A stretch of DNA of 64,000 nt from Pleurodeles waltl. Its lineage: Eukaryota; Chordata; Amphibia; Caudata; Salamandridae. Below the pieces are notes generated by a model, which was not told where the DNA came from, did no database searches, and saw nothing but the letters and a program-made list of their open reading frames with translations. Position 1 is the first letter of the stretch. The number at the start of each line of letters is the position of its first letter. Both the position numbers and the translations under genes were made by a program. The stretch is taken from positions 219,677,442 through 219,741,441 of the forward strand of contig NC_090450.1 of the NCBI RefSeq assembly GCF_031143425.1, read 5' to 3'. Shown here piece after piece: positions 20,213 through 30,840 of this stretch.

Positions 20213-21960
20213 AGGTCAAACTCTGGATCTGACCAGCACTGCTTATGACCACTTTAGCTGGAAAGGTGCAAGGAGTCTCTGCATTGATAGAGGTTTAGGG
20301 GTAGGGAAGAATCCCTCTAGAGAATTGTTAGTTAATATGCTCATTGAAAATGATAAGGCCATAGCTGGCACAACAGGTGACAGATTAGCTGATGGTTCAC
20401 ACTCTGACTCTGGGGTAGCCCCAGTAAAAGTGTTAGATGGGAACCTTCCCAACCTGCCCCTTAGCAGGCCACCTACCAGGGCTGGTACTGATGTGAGTTC
20501 ACATCATCGTAGGGAGGTTACTCCTTTAGGCCAGGTTGATAGAGTGCCATCTGTTAGGGACAGGTCTCCCTCTGTTCATTCACACCATTCTTCTGTGTCA
20601 AGGCATGCCCAACCTACCCACACTCAAGACAGAGTGTTAGAAAGGGAACTCAATAGATTGAGAGTGGAAGAGTCCAGGCTGAAGCTGAAAAAGCAATAGC
20701 TGGATCTAGACAGGGAAGCATTTGACTTAGAAAAAGAAAGACAGAGGTTGGGGTTTGGACCCCATGGTGGCAGCAGCAGTATTACAGATAGTAATCCTGT
20801 AAAAGAGCATGATTCTAGGAATCTGCACAAGATAGTTCCCCTTTACAAGGAGGGGGATGACATTAACAAGTGGTTTGCTGCACTTGAGAGGGCCTGTGTA
20901 GTAGAGGGGGTCCCTCAAAGGCAGTGGGCTGCTATCCTATGGCTATCTTTCAGTGGAAAGGGCAGGGATAGGCTCCTTACTGTGAAGGAAAGTGATGCCA
21001 ATAATTTTACAGTTCTTAAGAATGCACTCCTAGGTGGTTATGGCTTAACTTAACCACTGAACAGTACAGGATCAAGTTCAGAGAAACCAAAAAGGAGTCT
21101 TCACAAGACTGGGTAGACTTTGTTGACCATTCAGTGAAGGCCTTGGAGGGGTGGTTACATGGCAGTAAAGTTTCTGACTATGAAAGCCTGTGTAACTTAA
21201 TTGTGAGAGAGCATATTCTTAATAATTGTGTGTCTGATTTGTTGCACCAGTACCTAGTGGACTCAGATCTGACCTCTCCCCAAGAATTGGGAAAGAAACA
21301 GACAAATGGGTCAGAACAAGGGTGAACAGAAAGGTTCATACAGGGGGTGACAAGGATGGCAAGAAGAAGGATGGTAAGTCTTCTGACAAGGGTGGGGACA
21401 AATCTAAAAATGGGTCTTCATCAGGCCCACAAAAACACTCTGGTGGGGGGTGGTGGGCCCAAATCCTCTTCAAATCAAGTAAAGAAACCATGGTACTATT
21501 TATGTAAAATAAAAGACCATTGGACAACTGATGCCAGTTGTCCAAAGAAAAGCACCAAGCCTCCCACTACCAAAACCCCTATTGCTACACCTAGTGCCCC
21601 TAGTAATAGCAGTGGTGGTGGGAGCAAACCTACTAATAGCCAATCCAAGGGAGTAGCTGGGCTCACTTTTGGTAATTTAGTTGGGGTTGGTCTTGTTAGG
21701 GAGACCACAGAGGCTGTGTTAGTCTCTGAAGGTGCCATTGATTTGGCCACCTTGGTTGCTTTTCCCCTTAATATGGATAAGTAAAAGCAACTTCCCCTAA
21801 TAAATGGTGTTGAGGTTCAGGCCTACAGGGGCACAGGTGCCAGTGTTACCATGGTAATAGAGAAACTGGTCCACCCTGAACAACACCTACTTGGTCACCA
21901 GTACCAAGTGACTGATGCTCATAACAACACTCTTAGCCACCCCATGGCTGTTGTGAATCT
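20213..21960 (+). pseudogene. gag: Gag-protease of element C, multiply broken
   Basis: The gag start codon is lost: element D has ATGTCTGGC where C has TGGTCTGG. The N-terminus still reads LCIDRGLGVGKNPSRELLVN. A stop follows the coiled coil (20697-20699), and a 5 bp TTAAC repeat near 21050 shifts the frame. A one-base loss near 21297 shifts it again. The zinc knuckle has lost its first Cys (WYYLCKIKDH) and a TAA lies at 21782. The protease active site reads GTGAS instead of DTGAS. The SCAN-like capsid part is still recognisable. Confidence 0.85.
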
Positions 21961-24900
21961 CAACTGGGAGGGGGGGGGGGGTTACTGGTCCAAAGAAAGT
22001 TGTGGTTGCCTCAGATTTACCTGTAGACTGTCTACTAGGGAACGATTTAGAATCATCAGCTTGGGCAGAAGTGGAGTTGGAGGCTCATGCAGCAATGCTG
22101 GGCATTCCTGGGAATATTTTTGCTTTGACAAGGGCTCAGGCCAAAAAGCAAAAAGAACAGGGTGACTTGGATCCTGGAACAATGAACCAAGTGCTCCCTA
22201 AAGCTAGGGTTAGTAAAGGTAAAACACTACCTACTATCCCTCCCTCTATAGTGGATTCAACTTCTGAGGAAGAAGAATTTCCACCCTGTGTAGAACCTAC
22301 ACCAGCGGAGCTGGAAGCAGACTCTGCTGAGCTTTTGGGTGGGGGGGGCCTGCCAGGAAGGAGCTGAGTGTGGCATAGCAGACCTGTCCCACACTAGAGG
22401 GTCTAAGACAGCAAGCTGTCAAACAAGCAAAATGGGGATGTCAGTGACTCTCACAGAGTTTACTGGGAGGACAACCTCTTGTATACTGAAACAAGGAATC
22501 CCAAACCTGGAGCAGCCAGGAGATTGGTGATTCCACAGCAATGCAGAGAGTTCCTCCTAACACTAGCCCCTTGGCTGGACATTTGGGGCAAATGAAAACT
22601 TGGGACAGGCTTGTCCCCTTGTTTCATTGGCCTAGAATGTCAGAGGACACAGAGGAATTTTGTAAGTCCTGTGAAACCTGTCAAGCCAGTGGCAAAACAG
22701 GTGGCACTCCAAAGGCTCCCCTTATTCCACTACCTGTGGTTGGGGTCCCCTTTGAAAGGGTAGGGGTTGACATAGTTGCCCCCCTTGACCCTCCTACTGC
22801 TTCAGGCAATAGGTTTATCTTGGTGGTAGTGGACCATGCCACCAGATATCCTTAAGCAATTCCTCTAAGGACCACTAGCTCCTGCAGTGGCAAAGGCCCT
22901 CCTGGAAACTTTTCCAGGGTGGGCTTCCCAAAAGAGGTGGTATCAGACAGGGGAAGCAATTTCATGTCTGCTTACTTAAAGGCCATGTGGAAGGAATGTG
23001 GTGTGACATACAAGTTCACCACACCCTATCATCCACAAACAAATGGACTGGTTGAGAGGTTTAATAAAACTCTCAAAGGAATGATAATGGGACTCCCTGA
23101 AAAACTCCGGAGGAGATGGGATGTCCTGTTACCTTGCATCCTTTTTGCTTACAGGGAGGTACCCCAAAAAGGAGTGGGCTTCAGCCCCTTTGAACTCCTA
23201 TTTGGACACCCTGTAAGAGGTCCTCTAACACTTGTGAAGGAGGGTTGGGAACAACCTTTAAAAACTCCTAAACAAGACATAGTGGACTATGTACTTGGCC
23301 TAAGATCTAGGATGGCTGAGTACATGAAAAAGGCCAGTAAAAACCTTCAGGCCAACCAAGAGCTCCAAAAGCAATGGCATGACCAGAAGGCTGTTCTGAT
23401 TCAGTACCAACCAGGGCAGAAAGTGTGGGTCTTGGAGCCTGTGGCCCCAAGAGCACTCCAAGACAAATGGAGTGGTCCCCAAATTATTGTTGAGAAAAAG
23501 GGAGAAGTCACCTACTTGGTTGACTTAAGCACTGCCAGGAGCCCCCTTAGGGTGCTCCATGTCAATCGCCTGAAACCCTACTATGACAGGGCTGATTTCA
23601 CCCTGCTATTGGCAACAGATGAAGGACAGGAAGAAGAGAGTGACCCTCTCCCTGATCTCTTCTCTTCCACAGAACAAGATGCTCTGGTGGAAGGTGTAGT
23701 TCTGGCAGATTGTCTTACTGCTGAGCAGAAAGACCACTGCATAAATCTCCTGGGTCAGTTTTCTGAACTCTTTTCTACTGTGCCAGGCACTACTTCTTGG
23801 TGTGAGCACACTATAGATACTGGAGACAGCTTGTCTGTCAAAAGTAAGATCTATAGGCAGCCTGACCATGTCAGGGACTGCATAAAGCAAGAGGTTCAGA
23901 AAATGCTTGAACTGGGAGTGGTTGAGCACTCTGAAAGTCCATGGGCCTCTCCTGTGGTACTTGTACCAAAACCTCATTCCAAAGATGGAAAGAAGGAAAT
24001 GAGATTTTGTGTAGATTATAGAGGTCTCAACCAGGTAACTAAAACTGATGGTCACCCTATAGCCAGGGCAGATGAGCTCATAGATACACTGGCATCTGCC
24101 AAGTATCTAAGCACCTTTGATTTGACTGTAGGGTATTGGCAGATCAAGTTATCAGAGGATGCTAAAGCAAAAACTGCATTTTCAACCATTGAAGGGCACT
24201 ACCAATTCACAGTAATGCCTTTTGGGTTGAAAAATGCACCTGCCACTTTTCAGAGGTTGGTGAATACAGTCCTGCAAGGGTTGGAGGCTTTTAGTGCAGC
24301 ATATCTAGATGATATAGCTGTCATTATCTCCACCTGGGATGATCACCTGGTCCACCTGTGGAAAGTTTTGGAGGCCCTGCAAAAGGCAGGCCTCACTATC
24401 AAGGCTTCAAAGTACCAGATAGGGCAGGGGAAATTGGTTTATCTGGGACACCTGGTAGTTGGAAAACAGATTGCACCACTTCAGGGGAAAATCCAAACTA
24501 TTATAGATTGGGTTCCCCCCTTCTTAGGCCTCACTGGGTATTACAGGAGGTTCATAAAGAACTATGGCTCCATTGCAGCCCCTCTTAATGACCTCACTTC
24601 AAAGAAAATGCCTAAAAAGGTATTGTGGACAGCTAACTGTCAGAAAGCTTTTGAGGAGCTGAAGCAGGTCATGTGCTCTGCACCTGTCCTGAAAAGCCCA
24701 TGTTACTCCAAAAAATTCATTGTCCAAACTGATGCATCTGAATTAGGGGTAGGGGCAGTCTTATCACAACTTAATTCTGAGGGCCAGGATCAACCTGTTG
24801 CTTTTATCAGCAGGAGGTTGACCCCTAGAGAAAAGTGTTGGTCTGCCATAGAGAGGGAGGCCTTTGCTGTGGTCTGGGCACTGAAGAAGTTGAGGCCATA

Positions 24901-25117
24901 CCTGTTTGGCACTCACTTCATTGTTCAGACAGACCACAAACCTCTACTTTGGCTAAAACAAATGAAAGGTGAAAACCCTAAATTGTTGAGGTGGTCCATA
25001 TCTCTACAGGGAATGGACTATACAGTGGAACATAGGCCTGGGAGTACCCACTCCAATGCAGATGGACTTGCCAGATATTTTCACTTAGACAATGAAGACT
25101 CATCAGGTCATGGCTAG
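21961..25117 (+). pseudogene. pol: Pol of element C: PR end, IN, RT, RNase H
   Basis: After a G-rich run (21966-21981) the frame changes and the protease end VDCLLGNDL appears. A frameshift in a second G-run near 22343, loss of the first His of the integrase zinc finger near 22563, a TAA near 22854 and a 2 bp deletion near 22871 break the first half. From 22919 a 732-residue frame is open. It has integrase VVSDRGSNF and GLVERFNKTLK, a GPY/F-like KWSGPQIIVEKKGEV, and reverse transcriptase FCVDYRGLNQ and AAYLDDIAV. RNase H QTDASELGVGAVLSQ and FIVQTDHKPLL follow, ending FHLDNEDSSGHG. A small in-frame deletion removes about eight residues before LTGYYRRF. Integrase precedes reverse transcriptase, as in Gmr1. 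Confidence 0.9.
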
Positions 25118-25132
25118 TCTTATTGTCCTTCG

Positions 25133-25147
25133 TTTGGGGGAGGGTTG
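25133..25147 (+). other. Element C polypurine tract
   Basis: GTTTGGGGGAGGGTTG directly precedes the 3' LTR. It corresponds to the G12 and G16 runs in elements B and D. Confidence 0.75.
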
Positions 25148-28145
25148 TGTAGGAAAGTACCATCTTGCCTGGCATGTTACCCCCATATTTCACTGTATAT
25201 ATGTTGTTTTAGTTGTATGTGTCACTGGGACCCTGCCAGCCAGGGCCCCAGTGCTCATAAGTGTGCCCTGTATGTGTTACCTGTGTGATGACTAACTGTC
25301 TCACTGAGGCTCTGCTAATCAGAACCTCAGTGGTTATGCTCTCTCATTTCTTTCAAAATTGTCACTAACAGGCTAGTGACCAATTTACCCAATTTACATT
25401 GGCATACTGGAACACACTTATAATTCCGTAGTATATGGTACTGAGGTACCCAGGGTATTGGGGTTCCAGGAGATCCCTATGGGCTGCAGCATTTCTTTTG
25501 CCACCCATAGGGAGCTCTGACAATTCTTACACAGGCCTGCCACTGCAGCCTGAGTGAAATAACGTCCACGTTATTTCACAGCCATTTACCACTGCACTTA
25601 AGTAACTTATAAGTCACCTATATGTCTAACCTTTACCTGGTAAAGGTTGGGTGCTAAGTTACTTAGTGCGTGGGCACCCTGGCACTAGTCAAAGTGCCCC
25701 CACATTGTTCAGGGAAAATTCCCCGGACTTTGTGAGTGCGGGGACACCATTACACACGTGCACTATACATATGTCACGACATATGTATAGCGTCACAATG
25801 GTAACTCCGAACATGGCCATGTAACATGTCTAAGATCATGGAATTGTCACCCCAATGCCATTCTGGCATTGGGGAGACACTTCCATGATCCCCCGAGTCT
25901 CTAGCACAGACCCGGGCACTGCCAAACTACCTTTCCCGGGGTTTCACTGCAGCTGCTGCTGCTGCCAACCCCTCAGACAGGTTTCTGCCCTCATGGGGTC
26001 CAGCCAAGCTTGGCCCCGGAAGGCAGAACAAAGGACTTCCTCAGAGAGAGGGTGTTACACCCTCTCCCTTTGGAAAAAGGTGACAGGGCTGGGGAGGAGT
26101 AGCCTCCCCCAGCCTCTGGAAATGCTTTGATGGGCACAGATGGTGCCCATCTCTGCATAAGCCAGTCTACACCGGTTCAGGGATCCCCCAGCCCTGCTCT
26201 GGCGCGAAACTGGACCAAGGAAAGGGGAGTGACCACTCCCCTGACCTGCACCTCCCCTGGGAGGTGCCCAGAGCTCCTCCAGTGTGCTCCAGACCTCTGC
26301 CATCTTGGAAACAGAGGTGCTGCTGGCACACTGGACTGCTCTGAGTGGCCAGGGCCAGCAGGTGACATCAGAGACTCATTCTGATAGGCTCTTACCTGTG
26401 TTGCTAGCCTATCCTCCTTCCTAAGTAGCCAAATCTCCTTTTCCAGCTATTTAGGGTCTCCGCTTTGGGGAATTCTTTAGATAACAAATGCAAGAGCTCA
26501 TCAGAGTTCCTCAGCATCTCTCTCTTCACCTTCTGCCAAGGAATCGACTGCTGACTGCTCTGGACGCCTGCAAAACTGCAACAAAGTAGCAAAGACGACT
26601 ACTGCGACCCTGTAACGCTAATCCGGCCACCTTCTTGACTGTTTTCCTGGTGGTGCATGCTGTGGGGGTAGTCTGCCTCCTCTCTGCACTACAAGCTCCG
26701 AATAAATCTCCTGTGGGTCGACGGAATCTTCCCCCTGCAACCGCAGGCACCGAAAGACTGCATCACCGGTCCTCTGGGTCCCCTCTCAGCACGACGAGCG
26801 TGGTCCCTTGAACTCAGCAACTCTGTCCAAGTGACTCACACAGTCCAGTGACTCTTCAGTCCAAGTTTGGTGGAGGTAAGTCCTTGCCTCCCCACGCTAG
26901 ACTGCATTGCTGGGTACTGCGTGATTTGCAGCTGCTCCGGCTCCTGTGCACTCTTCCAGGATTTCCTTTGTGCACAGCCAAGCCTGGGTCCCTGACACTC
27001 TAACCTGCAGTGCACGACCTCCTGAGTTGTCCTCCGGCGTCATGGGACCTTTCTTTGAGACTTTGGGTGAGCTCCGGTTCACTCTTCTTTGTAGTGCCTG
27101 TTCCGGCACTTCTGCGGGTGCTGCTTGCTTCTGAGTGGGCTCCTTTTCTTGCTGGATGCCCCCTCTGTCTCTTCACACAATTGGTGACATCCTGGTCCCT
27201 CCTGGGCCACAGCAGCATCCAAAAATCCTAACCGCAACCCTTGCAGCTAGCAAGGCTTGTTTGCAGTCTTTCTGCACAGAAACAACTCTGAAAGCTTCTT
27301 CACGACGTGGGACATCCATCCTCCAAAGGGGAAGTTCCTAGTCCTCTTTGTTCTTGCAGAATCCACAGCCTCTACCATCTTGTGGCAGCTTCTTTGCACC
27401 CACAGCTGGCATTTCCTGGGCATCTGCCCACTCCCGACTTGAGTGTGACTCTTGGACTTGGTCCCCTTGTTCCACAGGTACTCTCGTCTGGAAATCCATC
27501 GTTGTTGCATTGCTGGTGTTGGTCTTCCTTGCAGAATTCCCCTTTCACGACTTTCGTGCTCTCTGGGGAACTTAGGTGCACTTTGCACCCACTTTTCAGG
27601 GTCTTGGGGTGGGCTATTTTTCTAACCCTCACTGTTTTCTTACAGTCCCAGCGACCCTCTACAAGCTCACATAGGTTTGGGGTCCATTCGTGGTTCGCAT
27701 TCCACTTCTAGAGTATATGGTTTGTGTTGCCCCTATACCTATGTGCTCTCATTGCAATCTAGTGTGACTGTACATTGCTTGCATTGCTTTCTATTGCTAT
27801 TACTGCATATTTTTGGTCTTGTGTACATATATCTTGTGTATATTTGCTATCCTCATACTGAGGGTACTTACTGAGATACTTTTGGCATATTGTCATAAAA
27901 ATAAAGTACCTTTATTTTTAGTATATCTGTGTATTGTGTTTTCTTATGATATTGTGCATATGACACCAGTGGTATAGTAGGAGCTTTACACGTCTCCTAG
28001 TTCAGCATAAGCTGCTCTGCTAAGCTACCCTTTTCTATCAGCCTAAGCTGCTAGACACCGCTTCTACACTAATAAGGGATAACTGGACCTGGTGCAGAGT
28101 GTAAGTACCCCTTGGTACCACTACAAACCAGGCCAGCCTCCTACA
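25148..28145 (+). mobile_element. Element C 3' LTR
   Basis: TGTAGGAAAG to CCTCCTACA, 2,998 bp, colinear with the 5' LTR. It keeps the U3 hairpins (for example 25836-25892 with one arm substitution) and the poly(A) hairpin. The last ~505 bases, from 27639, are repeated at 40378-40884 as the start of the second duplication copy. Confidence 0.92.
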
Positions 28146-28150
28146 ACTTT
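28146..28150. repeat. Target site duplication ACTTT (right of element C)
   Basis: Exact match to 16956-16960. It is duplicated along with its surroundings at 40885-40889. Confidence 0.95.
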
Positions 28151-29163
28151 ATCTTGCATAATGAGTACAGTAGTGTGATCAACCATTTAGGGGAAGAGGA
28201 GGTCATCACACTATCCAGTGCAGCAAGGCTCAGGGTCTCCTTTGTGTATCTACCATGTGCCTCTTTACATTAACTCTACAGGTGATAGTAGAACATAGTG
28301 TCCAGTGGTGTGCACTCTGATCTACTCAGAATGTCTTGCAAGGTAATAAAAGGCCCATCATGGTACAGGTCATCTACTGTGTGCAACCCCATTTGTTTGA
28401 GCTGACAGCAGATGGACTCATCCATTGTAAGGGGTAAGGATGGGGTCTGAACCAGTGGCAGGTCCCTGGGGAAAAAGCAGGGCAGGGCAGCCCGTCCGTC
28501 AGCCGAAGCTCATCTCAAACCAATTTCTCACATTAAACAGTATCTTTCTCACCTCGGGGTGCAGCAGTCAGGAACAAATCACCATAGACAGTAGACATAG
28601 ACAAGCAGTGTCAGCCTCAGCCACAAAATGTTGCAGGTACTGTATAGGGCAGAGCCATTGATGAACAAACTGTGTCCACACATAATAATGATATGGATCA
28701 ACTCAGGAGCACACAGACCTCCTGGCAGCAATGGCAATGTCAGCACCTCCCATGCCAGCTTAGACTGTCTCCCAGCCCATGCCAATGTAATCAGGAGGGA
28801 TTTGATACAAGTAAAGTAGGATCTCGTAAGCAGGATTGGTGTATTGGTGAAGAGGGAAAGACAGTTTGGGAGGATCACTATCTTAGCAATAGCAATTCTA
28901 CAAGCTAGAGGCAAATGCAAGTTGTCCACCCTGAGATGTGCTCTTCCATCCACATCACAGTCCTGCCATAATTTTCCTACCATACCTCACCAAGATAACT
29001 GACCTAGATACCCAAATACTTCACTTCAGATTCAGCCCATCTCAGGGCAAACTCAGACTCAACTCAGTACGTGGCTATTCTCAGTGGGAAAATAACTGAT
29101 TTGTCCCGGTTCATATTGATTCCAGTGAGCCTGCCAAATGTATGAAACTCCTGCAACACTGGT
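28151..29163 (-). pseudogene. L1-type ORF2 remnant (part 2, RT to C-terminus)
   Basis: On the - strand, from high to low coordinates: FGRLTGINMNRDKSVIFPLR (reverse transcriptase palm region), LPLACRIAIAKIVILP, LLITLAWAGRQSKLAWEVL and PGGLCAPELIH (thumb and beyond), then MGLHTVDDLYHDGPFITLQD. This order is that of L1/Tx1 ORF2. Several frames are used and stops are present. It joins the fragment at 16464-16955 once element C is removed. The 5' side is cut at about 29163 by other repeats. Confidence 0.75.
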
Positions 29164-29700
29164 GCACGGTTCAGCAGTGGTGGCTGCTGCCAATAACACT
29201 TGGTGGGGCAGCTCACGGGGGGATTCAAAAAAATAAAATGAATTACATACTGCTGCCGGATGCCACCTCGTTGGTCCTCTGCTCCCACCACTTCAACACT
29301 TCTCTGCTCCCCCTCTTCACCCAATCCAGACCAAGCAGTGATGCTGTTAGCCAGCATGAGTGAAGTGCTAGGATTGGTCTGAGTGGGCTGAAATGCTACT
29401 CAGTTGGGGACTGGGAACCTGCGCTGGTTCTCCACCCTACTGTGCAACACAGCTCGGGTGGAGAGGTCTAGGTGTGCATGTTGGTTTGGCTGTCCTAAGA
29501 TGGGCAGCCAAACTGACATGCACATTTACAGTGCACCTATCACTTGCAGAGGATGGCGCCACCCCACCCTAGACTCAGGGGACTGACTGCTTATGCAAAA
29601 AATAAAATGATAATAAAATACTTTTATTATAATTTTATTTTTCTGCTGCCTTTCAGCAGTGGGGTGATGGTCCTCTGCCATAAGAGAGGCGCCACCCCAG
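29164..29700. repeat. SINE-like repeats meeting tail to tail
   Basis: A unit with GGCTGCTGCCAATA near 29181 and an A-rich AAAAAAATAAAATG run near 29228 is followed by a second unit. The second unit contains GATGGCGCCACCCCACC and ends in an A-rich tail at about 29597. An inverted T-rich tail and a block with GGCGCCACCCCAGCC follow. I cannot name the family. The same structure is at 41905-42440. Confidence 0.4.
29598..29642. repeat. AT-only palindrome
   Basis: Two 21 bp arms of A/T sequence (one mismatch) are separated by TAC, where an A-rich tail meets a T-rich one. In copy 2 (about 42336-42380) the mismatch differs. Confidence 0.7.
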
Positions 29701-29821
29701 CCTTCGAAATAGAGGACATGGCCATGCAGAAGACTGCATCCGGCATGGAAGGGAGATCACAAGTGGAACTTCCCCTACATACAGGATTGTCTACGTATTT
29801 GGGAAGACTATGTTGGAAAGA

Positions 29822-30840
29822 AACCCGTGGAGTTAGCCAAAGCCAAAATGTACCTACTACTGCAAAAGGGCAAGTTATATACCATCTATGTGCTAAAGGC
29901 TCAGATGGATAAAGAAGAGCCAAGGACCAAATTGCGACCATTGTTGGATGGGGTGGGGAAATGGACCTCATGTTTTGAGAAGACCACTCTGAGTATGAAC
30001 CTAGCGATAGGTGATGTCAAAAGTCTGCTAAGTAGTCTTATCAAAGAGCAGACTAACACAGTGCGCCCAAGCTCGCATCCCAGCAAGCACGCTGACAAAT
30101 ACCGAGCATGACAAGCCACATTCAATTTGTACAGGCACCAAATAAGGACAGCCCTGAGGGAACTGTTCTCTGACTTCCCGAATGTAGGAGGGTTAATGGC
30201 AGAAACCATGAAACCTGGGGATACCATAACCAATTTTCTTGATAGGATGAGGGAATGATGGGGAGTAGGGACAGGACAGCCATAGAACAGTACGAGCCCC
30301 CAGGGCGCATTCTTTCACAATATCCTCAAGGAGGTGTTGCCCACGCAAATCCAAAGCAGATTGGACAGCAAACCCTGGCGGGAGATACAAGCTCGCATAC
30401 TACACCATCACAAAAAGAAACAAATAAAGGACAAGGAAAGACAGGAGCAAGCCCAGAAAGACACCTCTGAGTTGGTCCAAAACAAATTGAAAAAACACCC
30501 TTGAGTGGGCTTTGTTGGCTGCAGGCATGCAAATGGCACCAGTCCTGAAGGGAGCTCTACAGCAAAACCCCAGAGGGTTTCATCCTAGCTGTAACAGCAG
30601 AAACCGGGGAAGTTGGCAGCAGCCAAACCTTAAAGAATGTCACTACTGCCGCATAATGGGCCACAGGACCAACAGATGCCAGCTAAATGCACAGCATGAA
30701 CAGAGATCAATGAGCCTGGGCCAGTCCCAACAAAATCTCCATCCACAAAACCCATCTAAGGAAAACTGGAATGCACCTTACACTCAGCAGCAGAGAAGTC
30801 GGTCCACCAGAACAACAACAACACAGGGATGGGGTACTTG
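29822..30840 (+). pseudogene. gag: Retrovirus-type gag remnant, copy 1
   Basis: An open stretch (29827-30111) is followed, in other frames, by a segment containing MKPGDTITNFLDRM and by a Lys/Gln-rich basic segment. Near 30632 comes a canonical CCHC zinc knuckle, CHYCRIMGHRTNRC (CX2CX4HX4C). This order, capsid then nucleocapsid, is that of retroviral gag. It differs from the gypsy gag elsewhere in the window. Stops (for example near 30110, 30258 and 30504) and frame changes show it is dead. No protease or pol is recognised after it. Confidence 0.6.

Larger units (their letters stand above)
16961..28145 (+). mobile_element. Element C: full-length Gmr1-like gypsy retrotransposon
   Basis: The element is 11,185 bp with two near-identical LTRs, primer-binding site, gag-protease, integrase before reverse transcriptase, a purine tract and exact 5 bp target duplications. 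In the first ~345 bases the LTRs differ at about seven sites by eye (roughly 2%). Both genes are inactivated. It inserted into an L1 remnant. The tandem duplication later broke inside its 3' LTR. Confidence 0.93.

Noticed and set aside
23606..24055. Antisense frame of 149 residues within element C pol
   Set aside because: It is the shadow of the reverse transcriptase coding strand; the sense frame has conserved motifs.
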